A stretch of 42,424 bases of DNA from JBBRYK01 sp038237665 (GCA_038237665.1 JBBRYK010000018.1:1-42424); one strand, 5' to 3'. Counted from the first letter of the stretch, positions 33,447-41,797 are shown. Notes: generated from the sequence alone by a model not told the origin. Numbers and translations are program-made.

Positions 33447-33465
33447 GCCTCTACGATAGGCATCC
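33447..33465. promoter_or_regulatory. Overlapping divergent -10 elements, nfo / gltX
   Basis: The 7-bp TACGATA (33452-33458) reads TACGAT on the plus strand, 8 nt before the gltX ATG, and TATCGT on the minus strand, 6 nt before the nfo GTG. Neither gene has a ribosome site, and only 19 bp lie between the starts. One symmetric -10 may therefore serve two leaderless, divergent, mutually exclusive transcripts. Confidence 0.5.
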
Positions 33466-34722
33466 ATGGCGGTCCGCGTTCGCGCTGCGCCGAGCCCAAC
33501 CGGTTCGCTGCACATCGGTGGTGTCCACACGTTCCTCTTCAACTGGCTCAATGCGCGCCACGAGGGCGGCGAGTTCCGGCTCCGGATCGAGAACACAGAC
33601 ACGGGCCGGGAGGTCGTGGAGGCGGTCGAGCAGATCCAGGAATCACTCCGCTGGCTCGGCCTCGACTGGGACGGCCCGGTCACGTTTCAGCTCGACCGCG
33701 CCGAGCGCTGCCGGATCGAAGCGCGGCGCCTCGTCGAGGAGGGGAAGGCCTACGAGGACGAGGGGGCGATCCGGATTCGCATGCCGGACGAGGGGGTCAC
33801 CGGCTGGGAGGATCTCGTCCGCGGCCGGATCGAGTACCCGAACGAGAAGCTCGAAGACCTGGTCGCGATTCGCTCGGACGGCCGCCCGACCTACAACTTC
33901 GCCTCACCCGTCGAGGACTGGCTCGACGGCATCACCCACGTGATCCGTGGCGAGGATCACATCTCCAACACGCCCAAGCAGATCAAGATCCTGGAGGCGC
34001 TCGGCGCCCCGATGCCGGAGTACGCGCACCTCGCCAACATCTTCGGGCCCGACGGCCGCAAGCTCTCGAAGCGGCACGGCGCGGTCGGTGTCGACGAGTT
34101 CCGGGCCGAGGGGTACCTGCCGGACGCCCTCGTCAACTTCCTCGCCCTGATCGGCTGGAGCTACGACGACCGCACCGAGATCATGACCCGGGACGAGCTG
34201 ATCGAGCGCTTCACGCTCGACCGCGTCGGCGCGAGCCCCGGCGTCTTCGACTACGTGAAGCTCGCCGACCTGAACGGGAAATATCTCCGTGCCCTGCCCC
34301 CGGACAAGTACGCCGATGCTCTGGTCGGGTACCTCAGGGAGCGGGGGTACGAGTGGGACGAGGACCGGGTGCGACGGACGGCGCCGCTCGTCCAGGAGAA
34401 GATCACCCGCTTCGGCGAATACCCGATCTTCGCCGGGTTCTTCTTCGACGGTATGCCGCAGCCCGATCCGGCGCTGCTCGACCCGGAGGTGCTCGCCGCG
34501 GCACACGAGGCTCTCGCCGAGGTCGAGCCGTTTGACGTGTCCTCGATCGAGCAGGCGCTCCGCGCGATGGCGGACCGGCTGGAGCTGAAGCCCCGACAGG
34601 CCTTCCAGCCCGTCCGCGTGGCGGTGACCGGCTCGACGGTCTCCCCGGGACTCTTCGAGTCGCTGGAAGTGCTCGGGCGGGACGAGTCGCTCGCCCGGAT
34701 CACGGCGGCCGGTAAGGCTTGA
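33466..34722 (+). CDS. gltX: Glutamyl-tRNA synthetase
   Basis: A 418-residue class I aminoacyl-tRNA synthetase charging tRNA-Glu. The HIGH motif is PSPTGSLHIGGVHTFLFNWL (His16). RIENTDTGREVVEAVEQI, VIRGEDHISNTPKQI and the KMSKS loop as KLSKRHG (residues 199-205) follow. The C-terminal anticodon-binding helical part is somewhat short (family about 470). No glutaminyl-tRNA synthetase is near; in actinobacteria this enzyme usually also charges tRNA-Gln for later amidation. The start ATG 33466 follows TACGAT by 8 nt without a ribosome site. Confidence 0.96.
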   Translation: MAVRVRAAPSPTGSLHIGGVHTFLFNWLNARHEGGEFRLRIENTDTGREVVEAVEQIQESLRWLGLDWDGPVTFQLDRAERCRIEARRLVEEGKAYEDEGAIRIRMPDEGVTGWEDLVRGRIEYPNEKLEDLVAIRSDGRPTYNFASPVEDWLDGITHVIRGEDHISNTPKQIKILEALGAPMPEYAHLANIFGPDGRKLSKRHGAVGVDEFRAEGYLPDALVNFLALIGWSYDDRTEIMTRDELIERFTLDRVGASPGVFDYVKLADLNGKYLRALPPDKYADALVGYLRERGYEWDEDRVRRTAPLVQEKITRFGEYPIFAGFFFDGMPQPDPALLDPEVLAAAHEALAEVEPFDVSSIEQALRAMADRLELKPRQAFQPVRVAVTGSTVSPGLFESLEVLGRDESLARITAAGKA

Positions 34723-34803
34723 CCTCTCACTAGTTCGAGTGAACTCGTGGCCCTACCCCATCAGGGGGAGGTGCGGCCGACCCCGATCGAGGACAACAAG
34801 CCC

Positions 34804-36372
34804 ATGTACCGAAGCTGCCGCAAGCTGGCTTCAGTCCTCTTCGCCGGCGCCCTCGCCCTCTCGCTCGTCGTCGCTCTGACGCTGCCCGGCCTTGCTCGTT
34901 CGGCCGAGGTGCCGAGCTCGAAGATCGAAGCGCGGCTGGCCAAGCTGGCCGCCCGCGCCCAGAAGGACGCGAAGCTCCACATCATCCTCCGCGGCGACTC
35001 GAAGGACAGGCTCTTCCGCAAGTACGCCGCGACGGGCCAGAAGCTGCCGCTGATCGGTGGAGTCGCGATCACCGTGAGGGTCAAGGATCTCGCCGCCCTT
35101 GCGGCCGATCCACATGTCAGCTTCGTGCTTGCGAACCCGCCCGTGCAGCCCGAGAGCGACGGGGGCGACTTCGACAGACTGGTGACGACGTATCCGTTCG
35201 CCGACCAGCTCGACAAGGTTTCCGGCGAGACCAACGGACGCGGTGTGGGCATCGCCGTCATCGACTCGGGCGTTGCCCCGTTGCCTGACTTCGGTTCACG
35301 GCTCGTGCAGATCGCCTTTCCGGGGCAGACTTGGGCGAACGACGACACGCACGGCCACGGCACGCTGGTCGCCGGCATCGCCGCCGGCAAGAGTTCCGAC
35401 GGGAAGTTCGTCGGGATCGCCTCCGGCGCGACCGTCTACGCGCTGAACGTCAACAACCCCGCCGGTGTTCGCTCGAGCGACGTCATCGCCGCGCTCCAGT
35501 GGGTGTTCGAGAACGCCCACACCTACAACATCCGCGTCGTCAACATCTCGCTGGCCGAGACGCTCCCCAGCTCCTACCAGACGTCGACACTCGATCTCGC
35601 TGTCGAGCGTGTCTGGGCAGCCGGCATCGCGGTCGTCGTCGCTGCCGGCAACAAGGGCCTTGGCGCCGTCGATTACGCGCCGGCCAACGATCCTCTCGCC
35701 CTGTCAGTCGGCTCGAGCGACACCCTTGGAACGAAGACGACCCTCGACGACACGGTCGCAAGCTTCAGCGCGGTCGGTCCGACCCAGGACGGCTACCTGA
35801 AGCCCGAGCTCCTCGCGCCCGGCCGCCTGATCGGCTCGATCCTGCCTGCAGGCACGACGCTCGGCCTGCACGCGCCGTCCGCCAATCGCATCGTCCCCGG
35901 TTACGCGACGATCTCCGGCACCTCCTTCTCGGCCCCGCAGGCTGCAGGTGCGGCCGCCCTTCTCTTCCAGCGGCATCCGAACTGGAGCCCCGACAACGTC
36001 AAATGGGTGCTCGCGCAGAAGGGTCACAGCGTCCTGCTGTCGCCGGTGAAGGGACTCGACCTCGAGAAGGCCACCGATGCCGACAACCCGGGCCGTGCAA
36101 ATCAGGGCGTGTCGGCGCTCGTCTGTGCGCCTTCCGGCGCGACCTGCGTCACCGGGGGCCAGTTCGGCACCGTCTCCTCGAGCTGGAACAGCTCCTCCTG
36201 GAACTCGTCCTCCTGGAATAGCTCGAGCTGGAACTCGTCGAGCTGGAACAGCTCCTCCTGGAACTCGTCTTCCTGGAATAGCTCGAGCTGGAACGGTTCC
36301 TCGTGGAACGGCTCCAGCTGGAACTCCTCGAGCTGGAACTCGTCCAGCTGGAACTCCTCGAGCTGGGACTAG
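34804..36372 (+). CDS. Secreted subtilisin-like (S8) serine protease with Ser/Trp/Asn repeat tail
   Basis: A 522-residue exported subtilase. The signal peptide covers about residues 1-34 (SVLFAGALALSLVVALTLPGL), with cleavage near ARSA. An I9-like propeptide follows (about 35-115). The catalytic domain has Asp154 in AVIDSGVAP, His185 in HGHGTLVAG, the oxyanion Asn283 in AAGN and Ser374 in SGTSFSAPQAAG. After about residue 430 come two Cys (VCAPSGATC) and a tail of 13 five-residue repeats, (S/G)SSWN, ending SSSWD. The frame opens at GTG 34747, but ATG 34804 starts right before the signal peptide, with GAGGA about 11 nt upstream. No sortase motif. Confidence 0.92.
   Translation: MYRSCRKLASVLFAGALALSLVVALTLPGLARSAEVPSSKIEARLAKLAARAQKDAKLHIILRGDSKDRLFRKYAATGQKLPLIGGVAITVRVKDLAALAADPHVSFVLANPPVQPESDGGDFDRLVTTYPFADQLDKVSGETNGRGVGIAVIDSGVAPLPDFGSRLVQIAFPGQTWANDDTHGHGTLVAGIAAGKSSDGKFVGIASGATVYALNVNNPAGVRSSDVIAALQWVFENAHTYNIRVVNISLAETLPSSYQTSTLDLAVERVWAAGIAVVVAAGNKGLGAVDYAPANDPLALSVGSSDTLGTKTTLDDTVASFSAVGPTQDGYLKPELLAPGRLIGSILPAGTTLGLHAPSANRIVPGYATISGTSFSAPQAAGAAALLFQRHPNWSPDNVKWVLAQKGHSVLLSPVKGLDLEKATDADNPGRANQGVSALVCAPSGATCVTGGQFGTVSSSWNSSSWNSSSWNSSSWNSSSWNSSSWNSSSWNSSSWNGSSWNGSSWNSSSWNSSSWNSSSWD
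36175..36369 (+). repeat. 13 tandem 15-bp units encoding (S/G)SSWN in the subtilase tail
   Basis: Each 15-bp unit carries a TGGAAC or TGGAAT core, the last TGGGAC. Eight SSSWN units are followed by two GSSWN, two SSSWN and SSSWD. A higher-order 60-bp period is seen: 36181-36234 and 36241-36294 differ at one of 54 positions. The array likely grew by duplication of a four-unit block. Confidence 0.9.
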
Positions 36373-36376
36373 GCTC

Positions 36377-36541
36377 CTAGCGCCTACGCGGAAGCCTGAG
36401 CGGCTTCGGTGGAGCGAACGGATCCAGGGCGCGCTGGAACTCCCGCCACGCGCGGTGGCGGAATTGCAGCGTAGGCCGAGGCACGCTCTCGAGGAGCTTG
36501 GCGCCCACGGCCCGACGGAGGGGGCCAGCCGTGCTTGCCAT
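36377..36541 (-). CDS. Small basic protein, unknown function
   Basis: A 54-residue reading frame starting MASTAGPLRRAVGAKLLESV and ending PFAPPKPLRLPRRR. It contains FRHRAWREFQRALDPFAPP, which looks like an amphipathic helix followed by a Pro-rich end. It is strongly basic and has no membrane segment. The start ATG 36541 follows TTATCT by 6 nt (weak -10), with no ribosome site. The stop lies 5 bp from the convergent subtilase stop, and a GAAGCC/GGCTTC hairpin (36391-36407) lies in its 3' end. No family recognised; the composition is protein-like, but a chance frame cannot be excluded at this length. Confidence 0.4.
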   Translation of the reverse strand: MASTAGPLRRAVGAKLLESVPRPTLQFRHRAWREFQRALDPFAPPKPLRLPRRR

Positions 36542-36634
36542 CTAGTGAGATAACGGCGGGAGGCCCCGGTTGGGTACGCACGCGACGTACGCGAGCTGCG
36601 CCGCCCGCAACGCGCCCGGCCGCACGCCGTGCCC

Positions 36635-37213
36635 TCAGGGTCGGTAGACGAAGAAGCCGCCGGCCACCAGAAGGAGGCCGGTCGCCCACAGCGGCCAGAC
36701 GCCGATGACGGCGCCGCAGGTGACGACGAACGTCCCCAGCAGGACGAGCGAGGTCGCAACCAGCGCGGCGCGCTCCTCGTGCCGGACGGGCTCGGGGATC
36801 GGGTTGGGGAGCTCACGGGGAGCCTGGGTGAGTCGCATTCGAGCAAGCCGAACCCGGAAGAGAGCACCGCGCCATTCCGGGATCAGCGGCGCGGCTGCCT
36901 CCGGGCCGCCGCTCTCTGCGGCTTCGGCGACCTCCGCCGTCGCGTCGCGGGCGTCCTCCAGCGCGGAGGCGAGCTCGTGGTGCGCCCATTCGGCGTCGAT
37001 CGGCGGGTCGATTCCGACGGCCAGCTCGCCGGCAGTGTGCAGTGCGTACTGGAGGCCGGCGAGCGAGTCGACGACGTCACCGTCGGCGAGCGTCTCTTCG
37101 GGGCTGGACGCGATCGACTCCAGCTGCGCGAGCACACGCGCCAGACCCCCCCAAAGTCCGGCCATCGCGGCCGTGTAGGTCTGTCGCTCGCCGATTCCGA
37201 CTGCCGGCCTCAA
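36635..37213 (-). CDS. Uncharacterised membrane protein
   Basis: A 192-residue protein. The first 135 residues are soluble, helical and acidic (LARVLAQLESIASSPEETL, WAHHELASALEDARDATAEVA). Two membrane helices sit at the C-terminus (about 148-167, LVATSLVLLGTFVVTCGAVI, and 171-190, PLWATGLLLVAGGFFVY), so it is tail-anchored in the membrane. I know no family. TTG 37213 follows a good -10, TATGAT, by 8 nt, whereas the in-frame ATG 37165 has no such signal; either is possible. It is divergent from the M3-like peptidase gene, 46 bp apart. Confidence 0.7.
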   Translation of the reverse strand: MRPAVGIGERQTYTAAMAGLWGGLARVLAQLESIASSPEETLADGDVVDSLAGLQYALHTAGELAVGIDPPIDAEWAHHELASALEDARDATAEVAEAAESGGPEAAAPLIPEWRGALFRVRLARMRLTQAPRELPNPIPEPVRHEERAALVATSLVLLGTFVVTCGAVIGVWPLWATGLLLVAGGFFVYRP

Positions 37214-37259
37214 CGGGTCCGATCATAAACATTGCGCGGCTGGGCTACAGTCCGACGCC
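37214..37259. promoter_or_regulatory. Divergent promoters, membrane protein / M3-like peptidase
   Basis: Minus strand: TATGAT (37222-37227), 8 nt, TTG 37213. Plus strand: TACAGT (37246-37251), 8 nt, GTG 37260. Neither side has a ribosome site. The two -10 elements are about 24 bp apart. Confidence 0.5.
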
Positions 37260-38768
37260 GTGAGCGTCGTCGGGGTCCTCGAGCCAACGGTCTATGAGAG
37301 CGAGCTGCGGCGGTACCTGTACGAGCGTGCCGAAGAGGGGCGCGCGGTCCGGGTGGGGGAGAAGGACGTCTCCGAGCAGGCAGAGATCATCGCCCGCTTC
37401 GCCTCGCTCTTCTCGCGCGAGCAGATCGACGCTCTGCGTGAGGCGGAGGCCGGGTCGACGGGCGACGAGCGCGAGCGGCTGTACCGACTCAGGAAGGCGT
37501 GCGAGGGCGGAGTCATCTCGGCCCAGCTGGCGGAAGCGATCGACGCGCTCGAGAACGCCGAGCTCGCCGCTCGTGTCGAGTTCCGCGGCGAGGAGATGCC
37601 ACTGCGGGCAGCGCAGGCGCGACTGGCCGTCCTACCGAGCTATCGTCACCGCGACGAGCTGGGGCTGCTCCAGGCTGATGTCTCGGCCGCGCTCAACCCG
37701 CAGCGATCGGAGATCCTGCACGTCGCGGAGCCGCTGGCCGGCGAGCTTTCCGGGATCGCCGACCCCGTTGCCCGCTCGGACGAGGAAAAGGGCATCTCGC
37801 TCCGCGCGCTGGCGGCTGTGCTCGAGCAGGCGAGCGCCGATACGGCGGAGGCGTGGCAGGAACTCCGGGCGCGCTGGTTCGAGCGTCTGCTAGGCCCGGG
37901 CCGCGAAGAGATTCCGCTTCAGTACCACGTGCCGTACATGCGCCGACTGTCGCCGCTCGAGAACACGTACACGAAGGAGCGGGCGACGGAGGTCTGTCTG
38001 GCCACGCTCGAGCGGCTCGGTTTCGACCTGGCGGCCGAGCGAACGATCCGCCTCGACCTGGACGACCGGCCCCAGAAGAGCCCGCGGGCGTGTGTGATCG
38101 CGTCGGACCCGCCGGAGGTCGTCCATCTGATCACGCGCGCGCAGGGCGGCCTGCACGACTACCAGGCGTTCATGCACGAGGCCGGGCACGCCTTGCACTA
38201 TGCGGGCTGCGATCCGTCGCTGCCGTACACGTTCCGGCGGCTCTCGCGCGACCACGCGCTGACGGAGATCTACTCGTACATCATGGAGGCGGTGACCCGC
38301 GAGCCCGCCTGGCACGCGGAGCACTTCGGGCTCTCGGCCGAGGAGGCCGAGCAGAACGCCGAAGCGACGACATTCCTCGAGGCGCTGCTCTTCAGGCGCT
38401 ACGTGGCGAAGCTTTCCTTCGAGCTGGAGTTCTGGACGCGGTTTGCGGACGACGGCGGAACCGCCGAGGGATACGAGGACCGCCTGACGGCCGCGACGGG
38501 CGTTCGCTACAGGTCAATCGGCTACCTGTCGGACATGGATGCCGACTTCTACTCGGCCGATTACCTGCGAGCGTGGATCCGCTCGGCTCAGCTTCGAGCT
38601 CATCTGCGGCGCGTGCTCGGCGAGGAGTGGTGGCGCAACACCGGAACGGGCGAGCGCCTCCGGGCGCTGTTCAGCGAAGGCACACGACCTTCGAGCGAAG
38701 AGGTAGCAGTACGGATCGGCTTCGACCCGCTCGACGTCGGGCCTCTAGTCGAAGAGCTCTCGGGCTAG
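37260..38768 (+). CDS. M3-like zinc metallopeptidase
   Basis: A 502-residue protein with the zincin motif HEAGH (residues 306-310) inside FMHEAGHALHYAG, and a downstream Glu in HALTEIYSYIMEAV as the probable third zinc ligand, in the spacing of M3-family oligopeptidases. The long helical N-terminal region (about 1-290) and the C-terminal EFWTRFADDGG and YLSDMDADFYSADYLRAW also suit this group. It is shorter than classic oligoendopeptidase F (about 600 residues). No signal peptide, so it is cytosolic. GTG 37260 follows TACAGT by 8 nt. It ends convergently, overlapping the next gene by 4 nt. Confidence 0.8.
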   Translation: MSVVGVLEPTVYESELRRYLYERAEEGRAVRVGEKDVSEQAEIIARFASLFSREQIDALREAEAGSTGDERERLYRLRKACEGGVISAQLAEAIDALENAELAARVEFRGEEMPLRAAQARLAVLPSYRHRDELGLLQADVSAALNPQRSEILHVAEPLAGELSGIADPVARSDEEKGISLRALAAVLEQASADTAEAWQELRARWFERLLGPGREEIPLQYHVPYMRRLSPLENTYTKERATEVCLATLERLGFDLAAERTIRLDLDDRPQKSPRACVIASDPPEVVHLITRAQGGLHDYQAFMHEAGHALHYAGCDPSLPYTFRRLSRDHALTEIYSYIMEAVTREPAWHAEHFGLSAEEAEQNAEATTFLEALLFRRYVAKLSFELEFWTRFADDGGTAEGYEDRLTAATGVRYRSIGYLSDMDADFYSADYLRAWIRSAQLRAHLRRVLGEEWWRNTGTGERLRALFSEGTRPSSEEVAVRIGFDPLDVGPLVEELSG

Positions 38769-39523
38769 ACGGGAGCTTTCTTGCGCCGGCGAAGCCGGCT
38801 CAGGAGCCGTCCGCGCGGCGCGAGTGCGTCCTGCAGGTCTCCGTACCCGGCGGCGTGCTCTTCGAGGACGGCGAAGGCGCCGGCGGCCGGACCGCCATCC
38901 TCGTCGGCGACGAGTGCGACGACAACGAGCTCCGGAGCCGGCACGAGCTCCGGGACGGGCTCGACGACGGCCTCGACGACCGGTAGGACGGTCGTGAGGT
39001 CTGCCCCGTCGTCGCGCTCGGGCCAGTCCGGCGTTACCGCCTCCGGCGTCGGTGCCGGCGTCGGTGCCGGCTCGGGCTGAGGCTCCAGAGCGACCGGCTG
39101 TTCGGGAGCCGGCGGCGGCATCGCGAGCGGCGGGCGGACCTGGTAGGCGCCCTCCGTGTGGCGCCAGGCGATCGCCTCGAGCACGGCGACCACGGCCCAC
39201 GACGCGGCCATGACGAGCACGATCTCGATCCGGCGGAGGTGTACGGCCCAGCAGACGAGCGCGATGCCGACGAGGAAGCCTGCCTCGAGAATCAGCCGCC
39301 AGGTGCCGGCCGCCAGCTCGGGCGCCGGAACGCCGCGAAACGCCTGACGCTGGTATTGCGGGGCGCGCGCGGCTTGCAACTCGGCGCGGAGCGCAGCCGC
39401 CTCGGCCCGGAAGGCCTCGACGGCCTCCAGCGCACGGAGCGTCCGCTCCACTTCGGCCGCATGGCTCGAGATGGAGTCGCTCAGCTCGTCAGCGCGCGGC
39501 GACGCGGGCCAGGAGTCGTCCAT
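38765..39523 (-). CDS. Uncharacterised membrane protein with Pro/Ala-rich linker
   Basis: A 252-residue protein. An N-terminal helical, coiled-coil-like part (SSHAAEVERTLRALEAVEAF, then RAEAAALRAEL) precedes two closely spaced membrane helices (about 80-98, LEAGFLVGIALVCWAVHL, and 101-118, IEIVLVMAASWAVVAVLEAI). A proline-rich stretch (PQPEPAPTPAPTPEA) and an acidic, then basic cytoplasmic end (RLLSRLRRRKKAPV) follow. No family recognised. The start ATG 39523 follows CATACT by 7 nt. It lies 79 bp downstream of the protein kinase gene on the same strand and could be one of its targets, which is speculation. Confidence 0.7.
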   Translation of the reverse strand: MDDSWPASPRADELSDSISSHAAEVERTLRALEAVEAFRAEAAALRAELQAARAPQYQRQAFRGVPAPELAAGTWRLILEAGFLVGIALVCWAVHLRRIEIVLVMAASWAVVAVLEAIAWRHTEGAYQVRPPLAMPPPAPEQPVALEPQPEPAPTPAPTPEAVTPDWPERDDGADLTTVLPVVEAVVEPVPELVPAPELVVVALVADEDGGPAAGAFAVLEEHAAGYGDLQDALAPRGRLLSRLRRRKKAPV

Positions 39524-39602
39524 CGACCCCAGTATGCCCGCCCTTTCCCCCTGCAAGGTCGATTCCCTGCGCCGGGACGGCGGCAGCGAGCGAAATGCCG
39601 TC

Positions 39603-40442
39603 TCAGCCGAGCGTGTTCAGGGTGGCGATGATCTCGGTGAGTTTCGGCCGATCGTGCTGCACGGGTTCGAGCCCCGCCTCGATGATGCCTGCGAGTGGAG
39701 CGGGCAACCGGCGGACCGCGCGCAGCGGAGCCGCCCGCTCCTTGAGCTGTGGATACGCGCGCCGTCCGTTGCGCCTGAACGGCCGGTCGCCGGCCGCCGC
39801 CTCGTACAGGACCATGGCCAGGCCCCAGACGTCCGTCGCCTCGGAGGCCTCCTCGCATCTGAGCTGCTCGGGCGACATGTACGGGTAGCTCCCGATGTGT
39901 CCGCGCAGCGGGCCGGGCGGCCGGCCCACGCTCAGGTCGATGAGCTTCGCGAGCGTACGCTCCGCGACCACGTTCGACGGCTTCACGTCCAGGTGCAGGA
40001 AGTTATGGCGGTGGAGGTAGCCCAGAGCAGAGCTCAGGTGGAGGCCGAGGTAGACGATGTCCTGGGCCGGCATCCGCCGCCCCCGCTCGCGGAGGTCATG
40101 AAGGAGCCACGACAGGGTCGCGCCCGAGAGCGTCTCGAGGACGAGGACCGGATGCGGCTTCTCGATCAGCTCGTACGCGCGAACGATGTGCGGGTGGCTG
40201 AGCTGAAGGAGAAGCCGCCCCTCGTGCGTGAGGTGGCGCCGCACATGCTCGTCGTCGAGCCGGTCCGGGCGAAGAACCTTGGCGATACAGCTGCATTCCC
40301 GGCCTTCGCTCCAGACGTCGTAGACGTCGAGGTCGCGAGCCCGACTCAGGTGATCGAGCACGCGGTAGCCGGGCGCGAGCTCGGCTCCGACCGCGAACGC
40401 GCCTCGGGCTCGCCGCGGACGCTTCTGCTGCTCTTCGATCAC
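39603..40442 (-). CDS. Divergent Ser/Thr protein kinase
   Basis: A 279-residue Hanks-type kinase domain with no membrane segment or sensor domain. The ATP lysine is Lys55 in CIAKVL and the C-helix Glu is near residue 74. The catalytic loop is HLDVKPSNVV (Asp152, Asn157). The metal Asp is Asp169 in LIDLSVG, where DLS replaces DFG, and SPEQL replaces APE. The glycine-rich loop is degenerate (LSRARDLDVYDVW). Catalytic residues are kept, so activity is possible but atypical. GTG 40442 overlaps the stop of the truncated ABC gene by 4 nt (GTGA), so translation may depend on it. Confidence 0.85.
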   Translation of the reverse strand: MIEEQQKRPRRARGAFAVGAELAPGYRVLDHLSRARDLDVYDVWSEGRECSCIAKVLRPDRLDDEHVRRHLTHEGRLLLQLSHPHIVRAYELIEKPHPVLVLETLSGATLSWLLHDLRERGRRMPAQDIVYLGLHLSSALGYLHRHNFLHLDVKPSNVVAERTLAKLIDLSVGRPPGPLRGHIGSYPYMSPEQLRCEEASEATDVWGLAMVLYEAAAGDRPFRRNGRRAYPQLKERAAPLRAVRRLPAPLAGIIEAGLEPVQHDRPKLTEIIATLNTLG

Positions 40443-41629
40443 GCGGTTGCCGCCTCGTCATGGTGGTGGCGCTGGTAGAGGCGCGCATAGGTCTCGCTGC
40501 CGGCGAGAAGCTCCGCGTGAGTTCCGCGAGCGGTGATCCTGCCGTCCTCGAGCACGAGAATCATCGTCGCCTCCCGCACGCTCAGGAGGTTGTGCGAGAT
40601 GATGATCGTCGCCCGTCCCGTCATCAGGCGGCGGAGGGGGCCAAGGATTCGCTCCGCGGAGTCGGCGTCGAGGCCGGTCGTAGGCTCGTCGAGGAGGAGG
40701 ATCGGCGCGTCGCGAATCATCGCGCGGGCGATCGCCAACCGCTGCCGCTGGCCGCCCGAGAGAAGACGGCCCTTCTGACCGACGACGGTGTCATACCCAT
40801 CCGGTAGCGCGAGGACGAACTCGTGGGCGTCAGCCGCTTTCGCCGCCGCCACGATCTCGTGCTCGGTCGCGGCGCGCCGTCCGTAGCCGATGTTGTCGCG
40901 GACTGTTCCGTCGAAGACAAGGGTCTCCTGGAGCACAACGGCCACGTTGTCGCGAAGGGAGCGCAGAGAGAGATCGCGGATGTCGTGGCCGTCCAGCAGC
41001 ACGCGCCCGGCCTCGGGGTCGTAGAAGCGCAGGAGCACCTTCGCAATCGTGGACTTGCCGGCGCCGCTTGGACCGACGAGGGCAAGCGTCTCGCCGGAGC
41101 GGATCGAGAAGGTGAGATCCGACAGCGCTCGTTTCTTCGCGCCTGGATACCGGAACTGAACGCTGTCGAACGCGATCTGCCCGTCCGCCCGCTCGATCGC
41201 GATCGGGTTCGCCGTCTCGACGATCGAGGGGCGCTGGTCGAGAAACTCGATCACTCGTTCTGCGGACGCGTTCGCCGAGGCCACGGTGTTCCCGAGGCGG
41301 CCCATCCTGCGGATCGGGCTGTACACCTGGCTCAAGTACGTCACGAAGACGAGCAGCCCACCGATCGACAGCCGGCCGTTCTTGAGCTCCCAGGTCCCGA
41401 GGCCGACGACGAGGAGGAGCCCCAGCGCCTCCAGCCCGCTGATCAGCGGGGCGTACAAACCCTTGAGACGCGCGGAGCGAAGCTCGGCGGCAAAGCTGCC
41501 ACGGCTCTCGCGGTGTACACGGTTGACCTCGAACTCCTCCTGCCCGTAGGCCTGGACGAGCAACGCATTCGAAAGGCTCTTTTCGGCCGCGGCGCTGATC
41601 GAACCCAGCCGGCGGCGCTTCTCACGAGA
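40439..41629 (-). pseudogene. ABC exporter (fused permease-ATPase), N-terminally truncated
   Basis: The region encodes the second half of an ABCB-type exporter. SISAAAEKSLSNALLVQAYG is the conserved helix 4 region, and two or three membrane helices and the complete ATPase follow: GPSGAGKST (Walker A), LSGGQRQRLAIARA (signature), ILLLDEPTTGLD (Walker B) and IISHN (H-loop). Homology begins at about SREKRRRLG (41629), where a full-length exporter would already be near residue 180. The frame runs on to 41737 through unrelated sequence starting MRFAQHARFSLPNEHI. The first three helices or so are absent on either strand. I judge it a truncated gene; the kinase overlaps its end. Confidence 0.75.
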
Positions 41630-41713
41630 GGCTCTTCCATGAGGACGACAGCCGGCAGAATCGCCGGTCACGCGGCCTTGGACACAAGCAATGTGTTCGT
41701 TCGGCAAACTGAA

Positions 41714-41797
41714 CCTAGCGTGCTGGGCAAAGCGCAAGCCATCGACCCAGAGGCTGGTAAAACCAGCGATTTGTGGGCGAAAACACGCTAGGCGTGT
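41714..41797. repeat. Inverted repeats in the junction region
   Basis: CCTAGCGTG (41714-41722) is inverted as CACGCTAGG (41784-41792), 61 bp apart. The right copy is part of a tight palindrome, ACACGC-TAG-GCGTGT (41783-41797). This 220-bp stretch (41630-41850) lies between the truncated exporter and the broken gene. Its base composition is less GC-rich than its surroundings and it contains no gene I can support. It may be a remnant of an element or a recombination site. Confidence 0.45.

Noticed and set aside
34735..34803. Riboswitch or leader peptide before the subtilase
   Set aside because: A short CCCC-ATCA-GGGG hairpin is present, and the frame is open from GTG 34747, but no known aptamer pattern is seen; I treat the hairpin as a possible gltX terminator of low confidence.
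39471..40478. 335-codon plus-strand frame antisense to the protein kinase
   Set aside because: Shadow of the kinase gene; no motifs, while the minus strand has Lys, HxD, N and D kinase residues in order.
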